The notes under the pieces are model-generated. The model had not been told where the DNA came from, did no database searches, and was given only the letters and a program-made list of their open reading frames with translations. Positions 16,888 through 26,514 of a stretch of DNA of 64,000 nt are shown here, in pieces. This DNA comes from Fibrobacter sp. UWR3. GTDB lineage: Bacteria > Fibrobacterota > Fibrobacteria > Fibrobacterales > Fibrobacteraceae. The position numbers and the translations under genes were made by a program. Position 1 is the stretch's first letter; every line of letters starts with the position of its first letter. The DNA is taken from positions 186,001 through 250,000 of the forward strand of contig NZ_FRCW01000005.1 of the NCBI RefSeq assembly GCF_900143055.1. The letters run 5' to 3'.

Positions 16888-19800
16888 CTAGTTCAGGATA
16901 TTCGTGTCCCTAAAGAGCGGGTTTGCGGGTTCCGCCTTCGCAGGCGTCGGCGTGATGTCGGCGAACTGCCGGAACAGTTCTGCAATGCGCTCAGCGAGCG
17001 TTTCTGCGGGGGCCGTACCGAGTTCGAATACCGCCTGCAGGGGCGACGTGCCCACATAGCGCATGGGGCAAGTGCTCTTGCCGGCAATCTCCCCCAGTAC
17101 ACGAGTTTCTATAGGCGGGAACTCCACGAACGTCGCCACCAGGATTCCCTTGCGCTGCTGCAGGCCCTGCATGCGGAGCCTGCCGGCGTGTAGCCCGATT
17201 TCGGTTACGAGAAGGAGCATATTCGCGGGTACCGGAAGTTCACCGAAGCGGTCCACAAGTTCCTGGCGAACGCTTTCCACCTCCGCAGAACTCGAGATGC
17301 GGGCAATCCGCTGGTACATCCCGATGCGGGTAAGTCCATCCTGGATGTAGTCCTCGGGCAGGTAGGCATCCACGCCGATTTCCACACGCGGCTGCACCGG
17401 CTTTTCGGTTGTGCCCCCGCGGAGCATTTCCACCGCCTCGCGAACCAGGCGCACATACGTCTCGAAACCCACCTCGGCGATAAACCCGTGCTGTTCCTGG
17501 CCCAGCAGGTTACCCGCACCGCGGATTTCCAAATCGCGCATGGCCAACTGGTAGCCGCTCCCCAGGTCGCTGAACTGTTCCAGCGCCTTTAAACGGCGCA
17601 TGGATTCCTGAGAAATCTCGCCCCTTGCGGGTGTAACCAGGTAAGCCTTCGCGAGCACGTCGCTACGGCCCACACGCCCGCGCATCTGGTAAAGCTGGCT
17701 TATGCCAAAATGGTGCGCATTCATAATGATGATGGTGTTCGCGTTCGGCACGTCCAGGCCCGACTCGATGATGCTCGTACTCACGAGGATATCGAATTCG
17801 CGAGAGAGGAAGCTTTCCATCACGCGTTCCAGGTCGCGGTCGTTCATCTGCCCGTGGGCCACGGCCACGCGGGCTTCCGGCACCCACGATTCCACTTCTT
17901 CGGCAAGCGTATTGATATTCTGCACGCGGTCGTTCACCACAAAGACCTGCCCGCCCCGCGCCAGTTCGTCACGGATGGCACCGGCCAAAACCATGTCGTC
18001 GCGTTTCAGGAGTTTCGTCTCTACCGGCAGGCGGTTCATGGGCGGCGTATTGATAAGCGAGATATCGCGCACGCCTGTCATGCTCAGGTGCAGCGTACGC
18101 GGAATCGGGGTTGCGCTCATGCTGAGCGTATCCACCGTCATGCGGAGTTCGCGCAACTTTTCCTTCTGCTTCACGCCGAACTTCTGTTCCTCGTCAATGA
18201 TGAGGAGCCCGATATCCTTGAACTGATTCTTCTCGCTCAAAAGCGCGTGCGTCCCTACCACGATATCGATTTTCCCTTCGGAGAGCTGCTGGAAAATTTC
18301 CTTCTTTTCCTTCGCGGTCTTGTAGCGGTTCACGAGCGCGATATTCACCGGGAATGCGGCAAAACGGTCGCGGAAGTTCTCGTAATGCTGGGCGGCAAGG
18401 ATTGTCGTAGGCACGAGAATCGCCACCTGCTTCTTGGCGGTAATGCACTTGAACGCAGCCCGCATGGCAACTTCCGTCTTGCCGAATCCAACATCTCCAC
18501 AAACAAGGCGGTCCATGGGCTTGCGGCATTCCATATCGCGTTTGATTTCCGCAGTAGCCTTCACCTGGTCAGGCGTAGGCTCGTACTCGAAGGCATCCTC
18601 GAATTCCTGTTGCATCCTGCCGTCGGGCGGGAAGGCAAAACCTTCGACAAGTTCGCGTTTCGCATAGAGTTCCACAAGGTCGCGGGCAATCTTTACGACC
18701 TTCTCCTTCACGCGCTTCTTGAGGTTTTCCCAGCTCTTGCCACCCAGGCGGTCGAGCTTCGGGATTTTTTCCTCGGAAACCTCCAGGCGTTCTATCTTCT
18801 GCAGGTCAGAAACCGGGAACTTGAGGCGGTCCCCGCCCTCGTATTCCAGCAGGGCGCAATCCACAAGACCGCCGTTCACCTCAACGCGCACAAGCCCGAG
18901 GTAGCGGCCCACGCCGTGATCCTCGTGAGCGACAAAATCCCCGCGGTTGAGCGATTCCACCATCAGGGCGCTCGTCACCGAGCCTGCAATTTGGCGTTTC
19001 CTGGACTTGGTCGCATGGCGGTTGAATATGCGGGTCTCGGTAAGGAAGGCAATCTTTTCATTATCGAGCCAGAAGCCTTCGCTCAAGTTACCGACAAAGT
19101 AATCTGCAACAGGCAATCCCTCGAACACGTGCTTCAGGCGGGCAAGAGCACCCGGAGTAGGCGCGACTACATATACCTCGCCACCGCCTGCACTGAAATC
19201 CTCGATTTTCTTCGCCACCTCGGCAGTCCCTGCGCTCGCAAAATCCTGCGGGCGCGATTCCACCTTGTACCAATTCGAGGCTTCCGTCTCCACGTGAGTA
19301 ATATCAAGCGAGGCATGCCCCGGGAACATCATCGCAAGTTCATTGAACTTGAACCAAATTTCGCTTGCGGGTACCACATCGGGCACGGTCGCACGGATTT
19401 CATTGTACGTAGATTCGTAGGCGGCATTCATCCGGGACGCCGCCTCCGAAATGGCGGAAAGTTCCTCGAACACGAGGCTTGCCCCCGGCAGGTAATCCAG
19501 CAGACTGCAGTTCAGTTTCTCGTACCGGGCGCGCTTCCACCATAACCCCGTCAGGTCGCCACCGTATTTTGCCAGTTCCGCGTCGGGCAGCGTCCATTCG
19601 CCCATCGGGTAGAGCGTCACGCGGTCCATCCGTTCCACGGAACGCTGCGTGAAGATATCGAAACTGCGGATGGATTCAATCTCGTCGCCAAAGAACTCAA
19701 TGCGTATCGGGTGCGGGTACAAGAAACAGTTCACGTCCACGATGCAACCGCGTACCGAGAACTCGCCAACCGAACTCACTACGGGCTGTTCCACGAATCC

Positions 19801-20277
19801 ATGATCCAGGAACCACGGGCGAAGTGTTGCAGGTTCCAGCACATCGCCCACCTTGAGCGTGCGCATTTCGCGTTTAAATCCGCCGGGAGCAGGCAACTTC
19901 GCGAGCAGGGCATCTACAGCACAAACGGCAACAATCGGTTTCTGCACATCGCCCACATCACGGAAAAACTTGAGGCGCTCCTCGACAACGCCCTCGAACG
20001 GAACCTTCTGCTCGTAGGGCTTGAGCCCTATCGAAGGGAAAAAACGAACAAAGTCCTCGCCCACGAGGCTCTGGAGATTTTCCATCCAGACTTCGGCACT
20101 CTTGAAATCCTTCGCGACAACAAGCATGTTGCCGGGCCGGTCGAAAAAGCGCTTCGCCACCATCATGGACGCAAGCGGGATGGAGGCCCCGTTTACGTGT
20201 ATCGCCTCGTTACCCGCGTCCGCAAAGAGCGAAAGCGAGCCGGCCGGGATTTCCTGGATAAATTCCTGCAGCGTCAT
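16888..20277 (-). CDS. mfd: Transcription-repair coupling factor
   Basis: 1129 residues, full family length. It releases RNA polymerase stalled at DNA lesions and recruits UvrA. Order: UvrB-like N-terminal region, RNA-polymerase-interacting domain (about 470-560, GDFVAHEDHGVGRYLGL), then the RecG-like translocase: Walker A CGDVGFGKTEVAMRAAF, DEEQ box, SATPIPRTLHLSM, QLYQMRGRVGRS, and the C-terminal TRCF domain. The ATG shares a base with the rnhA stop (TAATG), so it is translationally coupled to rnhA. Confidence 0.98.
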   Translation of the reverse strand: MTLQEFIQEIPAGSLSLFADAGNEAIHVNGASIPLASMMVAKRFFDRPGNMLVVAKDFKSAEVWMENLQSLVGEDFVRFFPSIGLKPYEQKVPFEGVVEERLKFFRDVGDVQKPIVAVCAVDALLAKLPAPGGFKREMRTLKVGDVLEPATLRPWFLDHGFVEQPVVSSVGEFSVRGCIVDVNCFLYPHPIRIEFFGDEIESIRSFDIFTQRSVERMDRVTLYPMGEWTLPDAELAKYGGDLTGLWWKRARYEKLNCSLLDYLPGASLVFEELSAISEAASRMNAAYESTYNEIRATVPDVVPASEIWFKFNELAMMFPGHASLDITHVETEASNWYKVESRPQDFASAGTAEVAKKIEDFSAGGGEVYVVAPTPGALARLKHVFEGLPVADYFVGNLSEGFWLDNEKIAFLTETRIFNRHATKSRKRQIAGSVTSALMVESLNRGDFVAHEDHGVGRYLGLVRVEVNGGLVDCALLEYEGGDRLKFPVSDLQKIERLEVSEEKIPKLDRLGGKSWENLKKRVKEKVVKIARDLVELYAKRELVEGFAFPPDGRMQQEFEDAFEYEPTPDQVKATAEIKRDMECRKPMDRLVCGDVGFGKTEVAMRAAFKCITAKKQVAILVPTTILAAQHYENFRDRFAAFPVNIALVNRYKTAKEKKEIFQQLSEGKIDIVVGTHALLSEKNQFKDIGLLIIDEEQKFGVKQKEKLRELRMTVDTLSMSATPIPRTLHLSMTGVRDISLINTPPMNRLPVETKLLKRDDMVLAGAIRDELARGGQVFVVNDRVQNINTLAEEVESWVPEARVAVAHGQMNDRDLERVMESFLSREFDILVSTSIIESGLDVPNANTIIIMNAHHFGISQLYQMRGRVGRSDVLAKAYLVTPARGEISQESMRRLKALEQFSDLGSGYQLAMRDLEIRGAGNLLGQEQHGFIAEVGFETYVRLVREAVEMLRGGTTEKPVQPRVEIGVDAYLPEDYIQDGLTRIGMYQRIARISSSAEVESVRQELVDRFGELPVPANMLLLVTEIGLHAGRLRMQGLQQRKGILVATFVEFPPIETRVLGEIAGKSTCPMRYVGTSPLQAVFELGTAPAETLAERIAELFRQFADITPTPAKAEPANPLFRDTNILN

Positions 20278-20876
20278 TATGCGTTAGCCTTGCCCTCGGC
20301 CTTCAGCTTCTCGATGGCTGCCTTCGCAAGCCCATCCACGCGCTCGTTCCACTTGACACCCGTATGGGCGGCAACCTTCTCGAACTTCACGCGGAAAAGG
20401 AACGGCTTTACCGCAGCCACGTACTGCTGCGCGATATGGCTCTTGGCCTTCCATTCCCCGCGCGCCCAGCGGGCAATACCCTCGTAGTCGTGGCAAATCG
20501 TCGCATACTTGTCGTTCAGGTCGAGCCAGCGCATCGCCTGGTAGCTTGCCATGCATTCGCCGTCTATGTTCCTGCTTTCTGCCGGGAAAACCGTGTAACC
20601 CGAACCCGTGGCAACTTCCTTGCCGTCCTCGACCACGACGAACGCCCAACCCGCCTTGTCGCAGCCGGGCATAAAAGATCCATCGACATACACACGTACA
20701 CCTGCAGGCTCGGCAACTTCTTCACCCGAAAGCCAGGCCTGCGCTTCGGGCATGGTCGAAAAAGACTTGTACTTGAGTCCCTTCGTTCCTCGGACAATCG
20801 TCTCGCATTCTTCCCAGGAATTTACGATTTTTCCCCATTCAGGACTCTTGATTGCATAAAACTTCTGCTTCGGCAT
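20277..20876 (-). CDS. rnhA: Ribonuclease HI with N-terminal hybrid-binding domain
   Basis: 199 residues from the ATG at 20876. That start opens directly on the eukaryote-type RNase H1 N-terminal (viroplasmin-like) domain, MPKQKFYAIKSPEWGKIVNS, which in relatives binds RNA/DNA hybrids. The catalytic domain (about 60-195) has the four acidic residues in YVDGSF, IDGECMA, CHDYEG and ERVDGLAK. It removes RNA from RNA/DNA hybrids. It overlaps mfd by one base, and the shared operon fits a joint role in clearing R-loops and stalled polymerase. The longer frame would run into the divergent gene's leader. Confidence 0.94.
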   Translation of the reverse strand: MPKQKFYAIKSPEWGKIVNSWEECETIVRGTKGLKYKSFSTMPEAQAWLSGEEVAEPAGVRVYVDGSFMPGCDKAGWAFVVVEDGKEVATGSGYTVFPAESRNIDGECMASYQAMRWLDLNDKYATICHDYEGIARWARGEWKAKSHIAQQYVAAVKPFLFRVKFEKVAAHTGVKWNERVDGLAKAAIEKLKAEGKANA

Positions 20877-20917
20877 ATGTACAAATTTATATATTTCTCC
20901 CAAACATTGGAGTTCTC

Positions 20918-21469
20918 TTGAAACCGTCGCCATACTTTGCTGACCAGTTCCGCTTTTTCTTCAAACGATTCTCGGGTAACGAGGCGTTGTTCAAGTGGTT
21001 TCTGAAAAAGGCGGGCGAAGACTCCCAGGCATTCGATTTCCCCGGTGCGCTCAAGAACAACCCGAAAACGCTCGTGTTCCTCCCGCGCGATATGGAAAGT
21101 GCCGCAGGGTTTCTGCACAAGATGCCGAACACGTGGTTTGCAAACGTGCTCTGCGTCGCGCACGAATCGCTCCATGCACTGATTTCGGCCAAGCGCGCCC
21201 ACGCCATATACTTCAGCGACTCGGAATGCCGCTACGGCGAACGTGTTTTCGACGAACTGGAACAGAAAATCCACGAATTTTCCCCCACGGTCTGCATCTA
21301 CCTCGGGCAACCGTTCCTTCCCAGGCTCTACCTCGCCAAAAGCAGCGGGGCCGGACTGCGTATCGGTTTCAACTGCGAAGCCTATTACCCCTTCCTGAAC
21401 ATGAGCCTCACACCCGACCAACTTAGCGAGGCGGAGCTCATCAGCGGCTACTACGGGGTAGGCAAGTGA
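20918..21469 (+). CDS. Hypothetical protein, possibly half of a GT9-like fold
   Basis: 183 residues using the TTG at 20918, which has GGAG five bases upstream and clears the divergent rnhA start; no ATG gives a comparable start. The protein is soluble. The segment LYLAKSSGAGLRIGFNCEAY recalls the end of the N-terminal half of heptosyltransferase-type (GT9) enzymes, but the C-terminal donor-binding half is absent and the match is weak. Its stop overlaps the next gene (GTGA), so it is coupled to the PHP phosphoesterase. Function not assigned. Confidence 0.6.
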   Translation: MKPSPYFADQFRFFFKRFSGNEALFKWFLKKAGEDSQAFDFPGALKNNPKTLVFLPRDMESAAGFLHKMPNTWFANVLCVAHESLHALISAKRAHAIYFSDSECRYGERVFDELEQKIHEFSPTVCIYLGQPFLPRLYLAKSSGAGLRIGFNCEAYYPFLNMSLTPDQLSEAELISGYYGVGK

Positions 21470-22332
21470 TCCGAGGGACAATCATAACAGAGAACGGCGG
21501 CTATGCGGACCTGCACCTGCACACGCGACTTTCCGACGGCACGCTTTCCGTCGAGGAACTGCTCGCGCTCACCAAGCGCAAGGGCCTCCGGTGCATCTCC
21601 ATCACCGACCACGACAACCTGGACAGCTACAAGATTGCCGAGGGGCCTGCCCGCGACATCGGGATAGAACTCATCCCGGGCATCGAAATTTCTGCCGTGT
21701 GGCAGGGCAAGGACATCCACATACTCGGGTACTTCTGCGACCCCACGAACCTCGCGCTCAACATGGAACTTGAGGATTTCGCGAAGCAGCGAATCGCCCG
21801 CGTGAAGGCGATTATCAAGAAGTTGAACGCCCTCGGGATAGATATCACCTACGAGAAGGTGCATTCCTACTGCAAGGGAAAGGTCATCGGGCGCCCGCAT
21901 ATCGCCATGTCGCTCGTAGACGAGGAATACATCGGGAACTTTGCGGAAGCCTTCACCAAGTACCTGGGTGACGGCTGCGTCGCCTTCGTCGAAAAGAAGG
22001 GACTCAACCCGCAGCAGACCATCCGCCTCATCGAGAACGCGGGCGGAATTGCGGTCCTCGCCCACCCCTACAAGTCGGGCCTTTCCGACGAATTCATCGA
22101 GGACATGGTGGAATGGGGAATCAAGGGTATCGAGGTCTACAGCCCCGCACAGAAGGGCGCCGTGGGCCGCAAGTACAAGGAGATGGCCCAGCGTTTCGGG
22201 CTCGTGGGTACCGGCGGCTCGGACTTCCACACCGAAGGGGGCGCCTACCCTCCCGGCTGCATGAAGATGCCCTACACCGTGGTTCAAGCCCTCAAGGAAT
22301 GTCGCGAGAAATCCCGTGCGGAATGGTTCTAG
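21466..22332 (+). CDS. PHP-domain phosphoesterase (YciV/RNase AM type)
   Basis: 288 residues from a GTG overlapping the previous stop by four bases. PHP metal-binding motifs: ADLHLHTRLSDGT (about 14-26), ITDHDNLDS (about 45), IPGIEIS, and later AHPYKSG and GGSDFHTE. Architecture and length match the YciV/TrpH group, whose E. coli member trims 5' ends of RNA; 3',5'-nucleotide phosphatase activity is also known in relatives. Cytoplasmic. One base separates its stop from the outer-membrane protein gene downstream. Confidence 0.9.
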   Translation: MIRGTIITENGGYADLHLHTRLSDGTLSVEELLALTKRKGLRCISITDHDNLDSYKIAEGPARDIGIELIPGIEISAVWQGKDIHILGYFCDPTNLALNMELEDFAKQRIARVKAIIKKLNALGIDITYEKVHSYCKGKVIGRPHIAMSLVDEEYIGNFAEAFTKYLGDGCVAFVEKKGLNPQQTIRLIENAGGIAVLAHPYKSGLSDEFIEDMVEWGIKGIEVYSPAQKGAVGRKYKEMAQRFGLVGTGGSDFHTEGGAYPPGCMKMPYTVVQALKECREKSRAEWF

Positions 22333-22333
22333 C

Positions 22334-24343
22334 ATGAAGTTCGGCCAGATTCTCGCATACATGCTTTCGGCCCTCGCGCTAATTGCAACGGCAGCAGGCG
22401 CGCAGGTCATGAACCCCACGCCCTACGAAAAACCGAAGCCGCAGGATTCCGTGTGGTACGCGCCCGACCGCCCGAGCCCATCCGTGCGCGAGAACGACGC
22501 CGGCCGCTGGGGACTCGCCCATACCGAAGTCATGGAACGCCTCTACGACGTCTCAGGCCAAAAGTCGGAATGGCTGCTCGGCACCTCCATCCTCGGGAAT
22601 CCGGAACTCGACCCGTTCTCGATGGGACTTTCAAACGTAAGCCAGCGCTACCCCTCCATGCTCTCGGGCATCTACACCACCCGCCTCGGGTTCGACCCCT
22701 CGCGCCTATCGCTCAACGGCGAGAACGGCATTCTGTTCGAGGAACGGCACGGCATTCCCGTAGATACCCCCATTACCGATGTCGCCTGGGAACGCGGGGC
22801 CTTCGACGGCAACGCCCTGCACCTTGATTTCCGCAGGCTCGTTACCGACTCGGTGACGCTCGACTTCGGCGTGCAGAGCCGCTCCAACAAGAATTCCAAG
22901 GAATACGAGTACCAGAACGTCACCAGCTCGCCGTACTTTGCCCTCGGGCGCGACTCCACGAGCATTCCCTTTTCCGGCAGGAACATCGCCGTAAACACGA
23001 TGCACGTGCAGCCCATGCTTACCTGGCGATTCGGGCTCGGAAAGGCGCACTTCAAGATGAACTACCTCTCGCTCGAGAACGCAGACCAGACTAGCTACAA
23101 GGTGCTGCTCGATACGCTCGACCTTTCCAAGCGCACGTTCCAAAAACCGCACTACACCATGGACGAGAAGGCAATCACGTATGGTGGCGGCGTGGAGTTC
23201 TACCCCCTCAAGCGGCTCACCCTCGGGGCAAGTTTCCATTACGGCACGCACGAGATAGAATACGATTCACTCGCAGCTATCGCCTACGATTCCAAAACCT
23301 GGACCGACACGCTCGGGGTTGAGCACACCGACAGCATGTACTACGACACCACGTGGAAATTCACCTACAACACGATGCTCGGCGACGCCTTCGTGCGTTA
23401 TGGAATGTTCCTGAACCCGACCATCCGCTTTATGTACGAATTCGTGAACACCGACGAGGAACGCCCCGAATTCAACAAGACTTACTACCAGGACAGGGAA
23501 ATCGGCTACGGCGAAGTTTCTGACACCATCGGGTTTACGATGTTCCGCGTGCAGGGCGGCATACAGCGCAACAGTTCCCTCAGGGACCAGGTAGATTTTG
23601 CCCCCGCATTCTCGGCCGACATGAGCATGTTCCTGCCCTTTGACCTGCGGCTCAACGCCATGTTCCGGCACGACAACAAGTTCCCCGAGGTAAGGCAGCT
23701 CAAGTTCAACGAGACCGGAAGGCTATCGTTTGCGAACAAGGAACTCGAATTCGAAAAAAGGAACCGTGCGGCAGCCACCCTCGGCTGGTACTCGAAGGAA
23801 GTCTACTACGGGCTTGGCATGCGTTACGAAAGCGCAGAAAACCTCATGAAACAACGTTGGGTCTTGGGCGAAGGCATGGAGTCCGTGCCTACGGCATTCC
23901 AGTGGACCAACCTCGACGAGGCATCGACCATTGACTGGATTATGAAGATCGGGTTCCGGCTCGGGAACTGGAAATTCTACCTGGAACGCGGACAGGTCCT
24001 TGACCGCGACGAGCGCATCCTCGACGTGCAGGAGCTCTACTACAAGGGTTCCATCCACTGGCAGAACCGCTTTGTGCGCGACAGGCTCGGCGTGAGCGTC
24101 CGCGTGGACTGGCAGTGGTTCGGCACGCACTACGACTGCACCGTGAACGAGGAAGGCCTGCCCGAAATCGAGGAGATGAAGAAGTACCTCGCGCTTGATT
24201 TCGAGGCGCGCATGCAGATTCTCACCTTCGAGCTCTACAGCCGCATCGAGAACTTCAACCACAGCATCTACATGCCTGGTTCCGGATACACGCCCGAAGG
24301 ACTCCGCTTCGCCTACGGCATCGTCTGGACCTTTGGGAACTAA
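22334..24343 (+). CDS. Outer-membrane beta-barrel protein, putative porin-like
   Basis: 669 residues from the ATG at 22334, which opens a signal peptide (MKFGQILAYMLSALALIATA). After a plug-like or periplasmic N-terminal stretch, most of the protein is alternating polar/aromatic strands typical of a large barrel (LHLDFRRLVTDSVTLDFGVQ, YGGGVEFYPLKRLTLGASF), ending FAYGIVWTFGN. No TonB box or secretin motif is obvious. It follows the PHP gene after one base, probably as the end of that operon. Cargo unknown. Confidence 0.75.
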   Translation: MKFGQILAYMLSALALIATAAGAQVMNPTPYEKPKPQDSVWYAPDRPSPSVRENDAGRWGLAHTEVMERLYDVSGQKSEWLLGTSILGNPELDPFSMGLSNVSQRYPSMLSGIYTTRLGFDPSRLSLNGENGILFEERHGIPVDTPITDVAWERGAFDGNALHLDFRRLVTDSVTLDFGVQSRSNKNSKEYEYQNVTSSPYFALGRDSTSIPFSGRNIAVNTMHVQPMLTWRFGLGKAHFKMNYLSLENADQTSYKVLLDTLDLSKRTFQKPHYTMDEKAITYGGGVEFYPLKRLTLGASFHYGTHEIEYDSLAAIAYDSKTWTDTLGVEHTDSMYYDTTWKFTYNTMLGDAFVRYGMFLNPTIRFMYEFVNTDEERPEFNKTYYQDREIGYGEVSDTIGFTMFRVQGGIQRNSSLRDQVDFAPAFSADMSMFLPFDLRLNAMFRHDNKFPEVRQLKFNETGRLSFANKELEFEKRNRAAATLGWYSKEVYYGLGMRYESAENLMKQRWVLGEGMESVPTAFQWTNLDEASTIDWIMKIGFRLGNWKFYLERGQVLDRDERILDVQELYYKGSIHWQNRFVRDRLGVSVRVDWQWFGTHYDCTVNEEGLPEIEEMKKYLALDFEARMQILTFELYSRIENFNHSIYMPGSGYTPEGLRFAYGIVWTFGN

Positions 24344-24362
24344 ATTTTATATATTCATCAAT

Positions 24363-24557
24363 ATGAAAGAACGCATCAAAAAGATTCCCGGACTTGTTAT
24401 CGATTACCTCAAGTCACTCAACTGGGTCGTGTTGCTCGGCATCGCCCTCTTCTGCATCATTCTCGCCATCGTGAACAACATCCGCGTGGGTGAAGGCAAA
24501 TCCGTCGAATGGATTGGCACCCAGGACGTGATGGAAAAACCGGCGGACATCCTGTAG
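24363..24557 (+). CDS. Small single-helix membrane protein
   Basis: 64 residues from the ATG at 24363. A basic start (MKERIKKIPG) is followed by one membrane helix at about 22-40 (VVLLGIALFCIILAIVNNI) and a short polar tail ending MEKPADIL. The open frame extends far upstream inside the previous gene, but that portion is a shadow. It is nine bases ahead of the MauE/DoxX-like gene and probably works with it. The tail resembles the opening of an exported domain that stops early, so truncation is possible. Confidence 0.65.
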   Translation: MKERIKKIPGLVIDYLKSLNWVVLLGIALFCIILAIVNNIRVGEGKSVEWIGTQDVMEKPADIL

Positions 24558-24565
24558 GGGGCAAC

Positions 24566-25270
24566 ATGGTCGAATGCTTTGAAAAGAACAACATCAAGCG
24601 TACGATTGCCTCTGCGGTCGTCCTCCTTATTGCAACCTTCTTTGTCGCCTTCGGTGTGGCCGAAATCAGTTTCCCCGAAAGCATCCTCACGTTCACCGAC
24701 CACGATTGGCTTTTGGACATCTGGCCCAAGGCCTACCGCTACAACATCCACCTGGGTGTTGCCGCCTGCGTCATTTGTGGCCTGCTCGTAATTCCGGCCA
24801 TCAAGCTGCAAAAGGATTTCGCCATCCGCGCCCTTGAAGTGCTCTGCAGGTTCGGCATCGGCGGCATGTTCATATTCGCCTCCATCTTCAAGATTCAGGA
24901 CCCGCACCAGTTCGCGACTCTCGTAGCGCAGTACCAGTTCTTCTCAGCACTGCACGTGGATTTCGTGAACAACTTCTTCGCGCTAGTTTATCCGCAATTT
25001 GAACTCTGGTTCGGGCTTGCAATGATTTTCACGCCCTTCGTGAAAGAATCCGCGTTCGCCATCTTCTGGATGTTCGTGAGTTTCATCATCGCGCTCGCCT
25101 GGGCGCTCTGGAACGACCTAGGCATCACTTGCGGGTGCTTCGAACTCGAAGGCGCGCAGGACAAGGCCGAAGCCTGGACTAGCCTCATCCGCGACCTGAT
25201 TCTCATCTGGCCCACGCTGTGGCTTGCAATGCGCAAGAACCGTAGCCTCATCGGCGTTTGGCGCCGATAA
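24566..25270 (+). CDS. DoxX/MauE-like four-helix membrane protein
   Basis: 234 residues from the ATG at 24566, with a G-rich ribosome site just before it. Predicted helices lie at about 14-32, 58-76, 88-106 and 140-175, and a C-terminal helix near 205-220. The GITCGCFELEG motif matches the conserved CGCFG-type signature of MauE/DoxX proteins, which in other systems support maturation of disulphide-containing or redox proteins in the periplasm. A redox or disulphide role is inferred, not shown. Confidence 0.75.
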   Translation: MVECFEKNNIKRTIASAVVLLIATFFVAFGVAEISFPESILTFTDHDWLLDIWPKAYRYNIHLGVAACVICGLLVIPAIKLQKDFAIRALEVLCRFGIGGMFIFASIFKIQDPHQFATLVAQYQFFSALHVDFVNNFFALVYPQFELWFGLAMIFTPFVKESAFAIFWMFVSFIIALAWALWNDLGITCGCFELEGAQDKAEAWTSLIRDLILIWPTLWLAMRKNRSLIGVWRR

Positions 25271-25315
25271 GACCGCGGCATCTGGAAAAAGTAGCGCGCA
25301 GAAACCCAATTGAAA

Positions 25316-25340
25316 AACCCCAGCTCAACCGGGGCATTTT
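25316..25340. terminator. Possible terminator between convergent genes
   Basis: A short CCCC/GGGG stem (AAAAACCCCAGCTC then CCGGGGCATTTTTC) with A-rich and T-rich flanks lies between the MauE-like gene and prfB. Confidence 0.5.
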
Positions 25341-25348
25341 TCTTAATA

Positions 25349-25372
25349 GATGCCCGCCTTCGCGGGCATGAC
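25349..25372 (+). repeat. Short palindromic element, GAT-CCC/GGG-ATGAC family
   Basis: GATGCCCGCCTTCGCGGGCA plus TGAC: stem TGCCCGC/GCGGGCA. It shares its outer GAT...ATGAC frame with elements at 16669, 30352 and 30463, but with different arm bases. Confidence 0.8.
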
Positions 25373-25406
25373 GAAGTATCCGCACCCGAGACGTCGAACG
25401 AGCGGT

Positions 25407-26514
25407 CTATTTATTCTCTTCGCTGGTGCTCAGCAAGTACGCGTCAATAAACGGCCTAATCTTGCCATCGAGCACGCCAGCGGTATCGGAGGTCTCGACA
25501 CCTGTACGCAGGTCCTTCACCATCTGGTAGGGCTGCAGCACGTAACTACGGATCTGGCTCCCCCACTCGACCTTCTTCTTCTCGGCCATACGGGCATCGC
25601 GCTTCGCCTCTTCTTCCAGGCGGTAGTGCTCGGCCACCATGGTCTTGAGCATCTTGTAGCAGGTCTCGCGGTTCTGAATCTGGCTGCGTTCCGTCTGGCA
25701 GCTCGCCATGATACCCGTGGGCAAGTGCGTCATGCGTACCGCAGAGTCCGTCTTGTTGATGTACTGACCACCTGCGCCCGAAGAACGGTAGGTATCCACA
25801 CGCACGTCAGCCATGTCCAGGTCGAATTCCACGTCCTCGTGCTCGGGGTACAGGTACACGGCGGTAAAGCTCGTGTGGCGGCGGGCATTCGCGTCGAACG
25901 GGCTGATGCGCACCAGGCGGTGCACGCCAATCTCCGAACGCAACAGGCCGTACGCGTTCTCGCAGGTCACCTCGATGGTGGCGCTCTTGAGGCCCGCGTC
26001 TTCCGCCTCCTGGAAGTCCACCACCTTGAATTCCATGTTCTCGCGCTCGAAGAAGTGCGTGTACATGCGGAACAGCATCAGCGCCCAGTCCTGCGACTCG
26101 GTGCCGCCCGCGCCCGGGTGAATCGACATCAGGCAACTGCAGGCGTCGTCCGGGCCGTTCAACATCTTCTTGAATTCCATCTTCTCGACACGCGCGCGCA
26201 AGTCGGCGACATCGTTCTCGATGGTCTTGGTCAGGTCGGCAGATTCCTCGTCCTTGCTCATCTCGTAGAGTTCGGCAAGGTCATCGCAAGTCTGGGAGAC
26301 CTCCTTCCAGGAATCGAGGAGGCCACGCAGGTTGCCAATTTTCTTCATCATGGACAGCGCCTTCTCCTGGTCGTTCCACAGGTTCGGGTCGGCAGAGTCC
26401 TTTTCGAGGACGTAGAGCTCTTCGGTCTTCGCCTCTAAGTCAAAGATACCCCCAGAGCTTGTCGATACGCGCACGCAGTTCGATAAGCCCGGTATGAGTA
26501 GTCTGGAAGGCCAT
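25407..26514 (-). CDS. prfB: Peptide chain release factor 2 with programmed +1 frameshift
   Basis: 368 residues after the frameshift. The ATG at 26514 opens 24 codons ending TAT CTT, then in-frame TGA (26442-26440). The slippery CTT TGA C and the upstream Shine-Dalgarno-like GGGGGT match the E. coli prfB site. Slipping by +1 joins the main frame (25407-26441). The product releases peptides at UGA and UAA: SPF anticodon-reading motif (VRISPFDANARR) and GGQ catalytic loop (SSGAGGQYINKTDS). The ATG overlaps the SurA-like gene's stop (TAATG). Low RF2 raises frameshifting, so the gene autoregulates. Confidence 0.97.
26440..26453 (-). promoter_or_regulatory. prfB recoding site
   Basis: On the minus strand GGGGGTATCTTTGA: the G-run acts as an internal Shine-Dalgarno and CTT-TGA is the slip site. 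Confidence 0.95.

Noticed and set aside
17710-19545. 611-residue plus-strand frame
   Set aside because: Antisense of mfd.
24195-24362. Longer N-terminus for the small membrane protein
   Set aside because: Lies in another frame of the outer-membrane protein gene and has no coding character.
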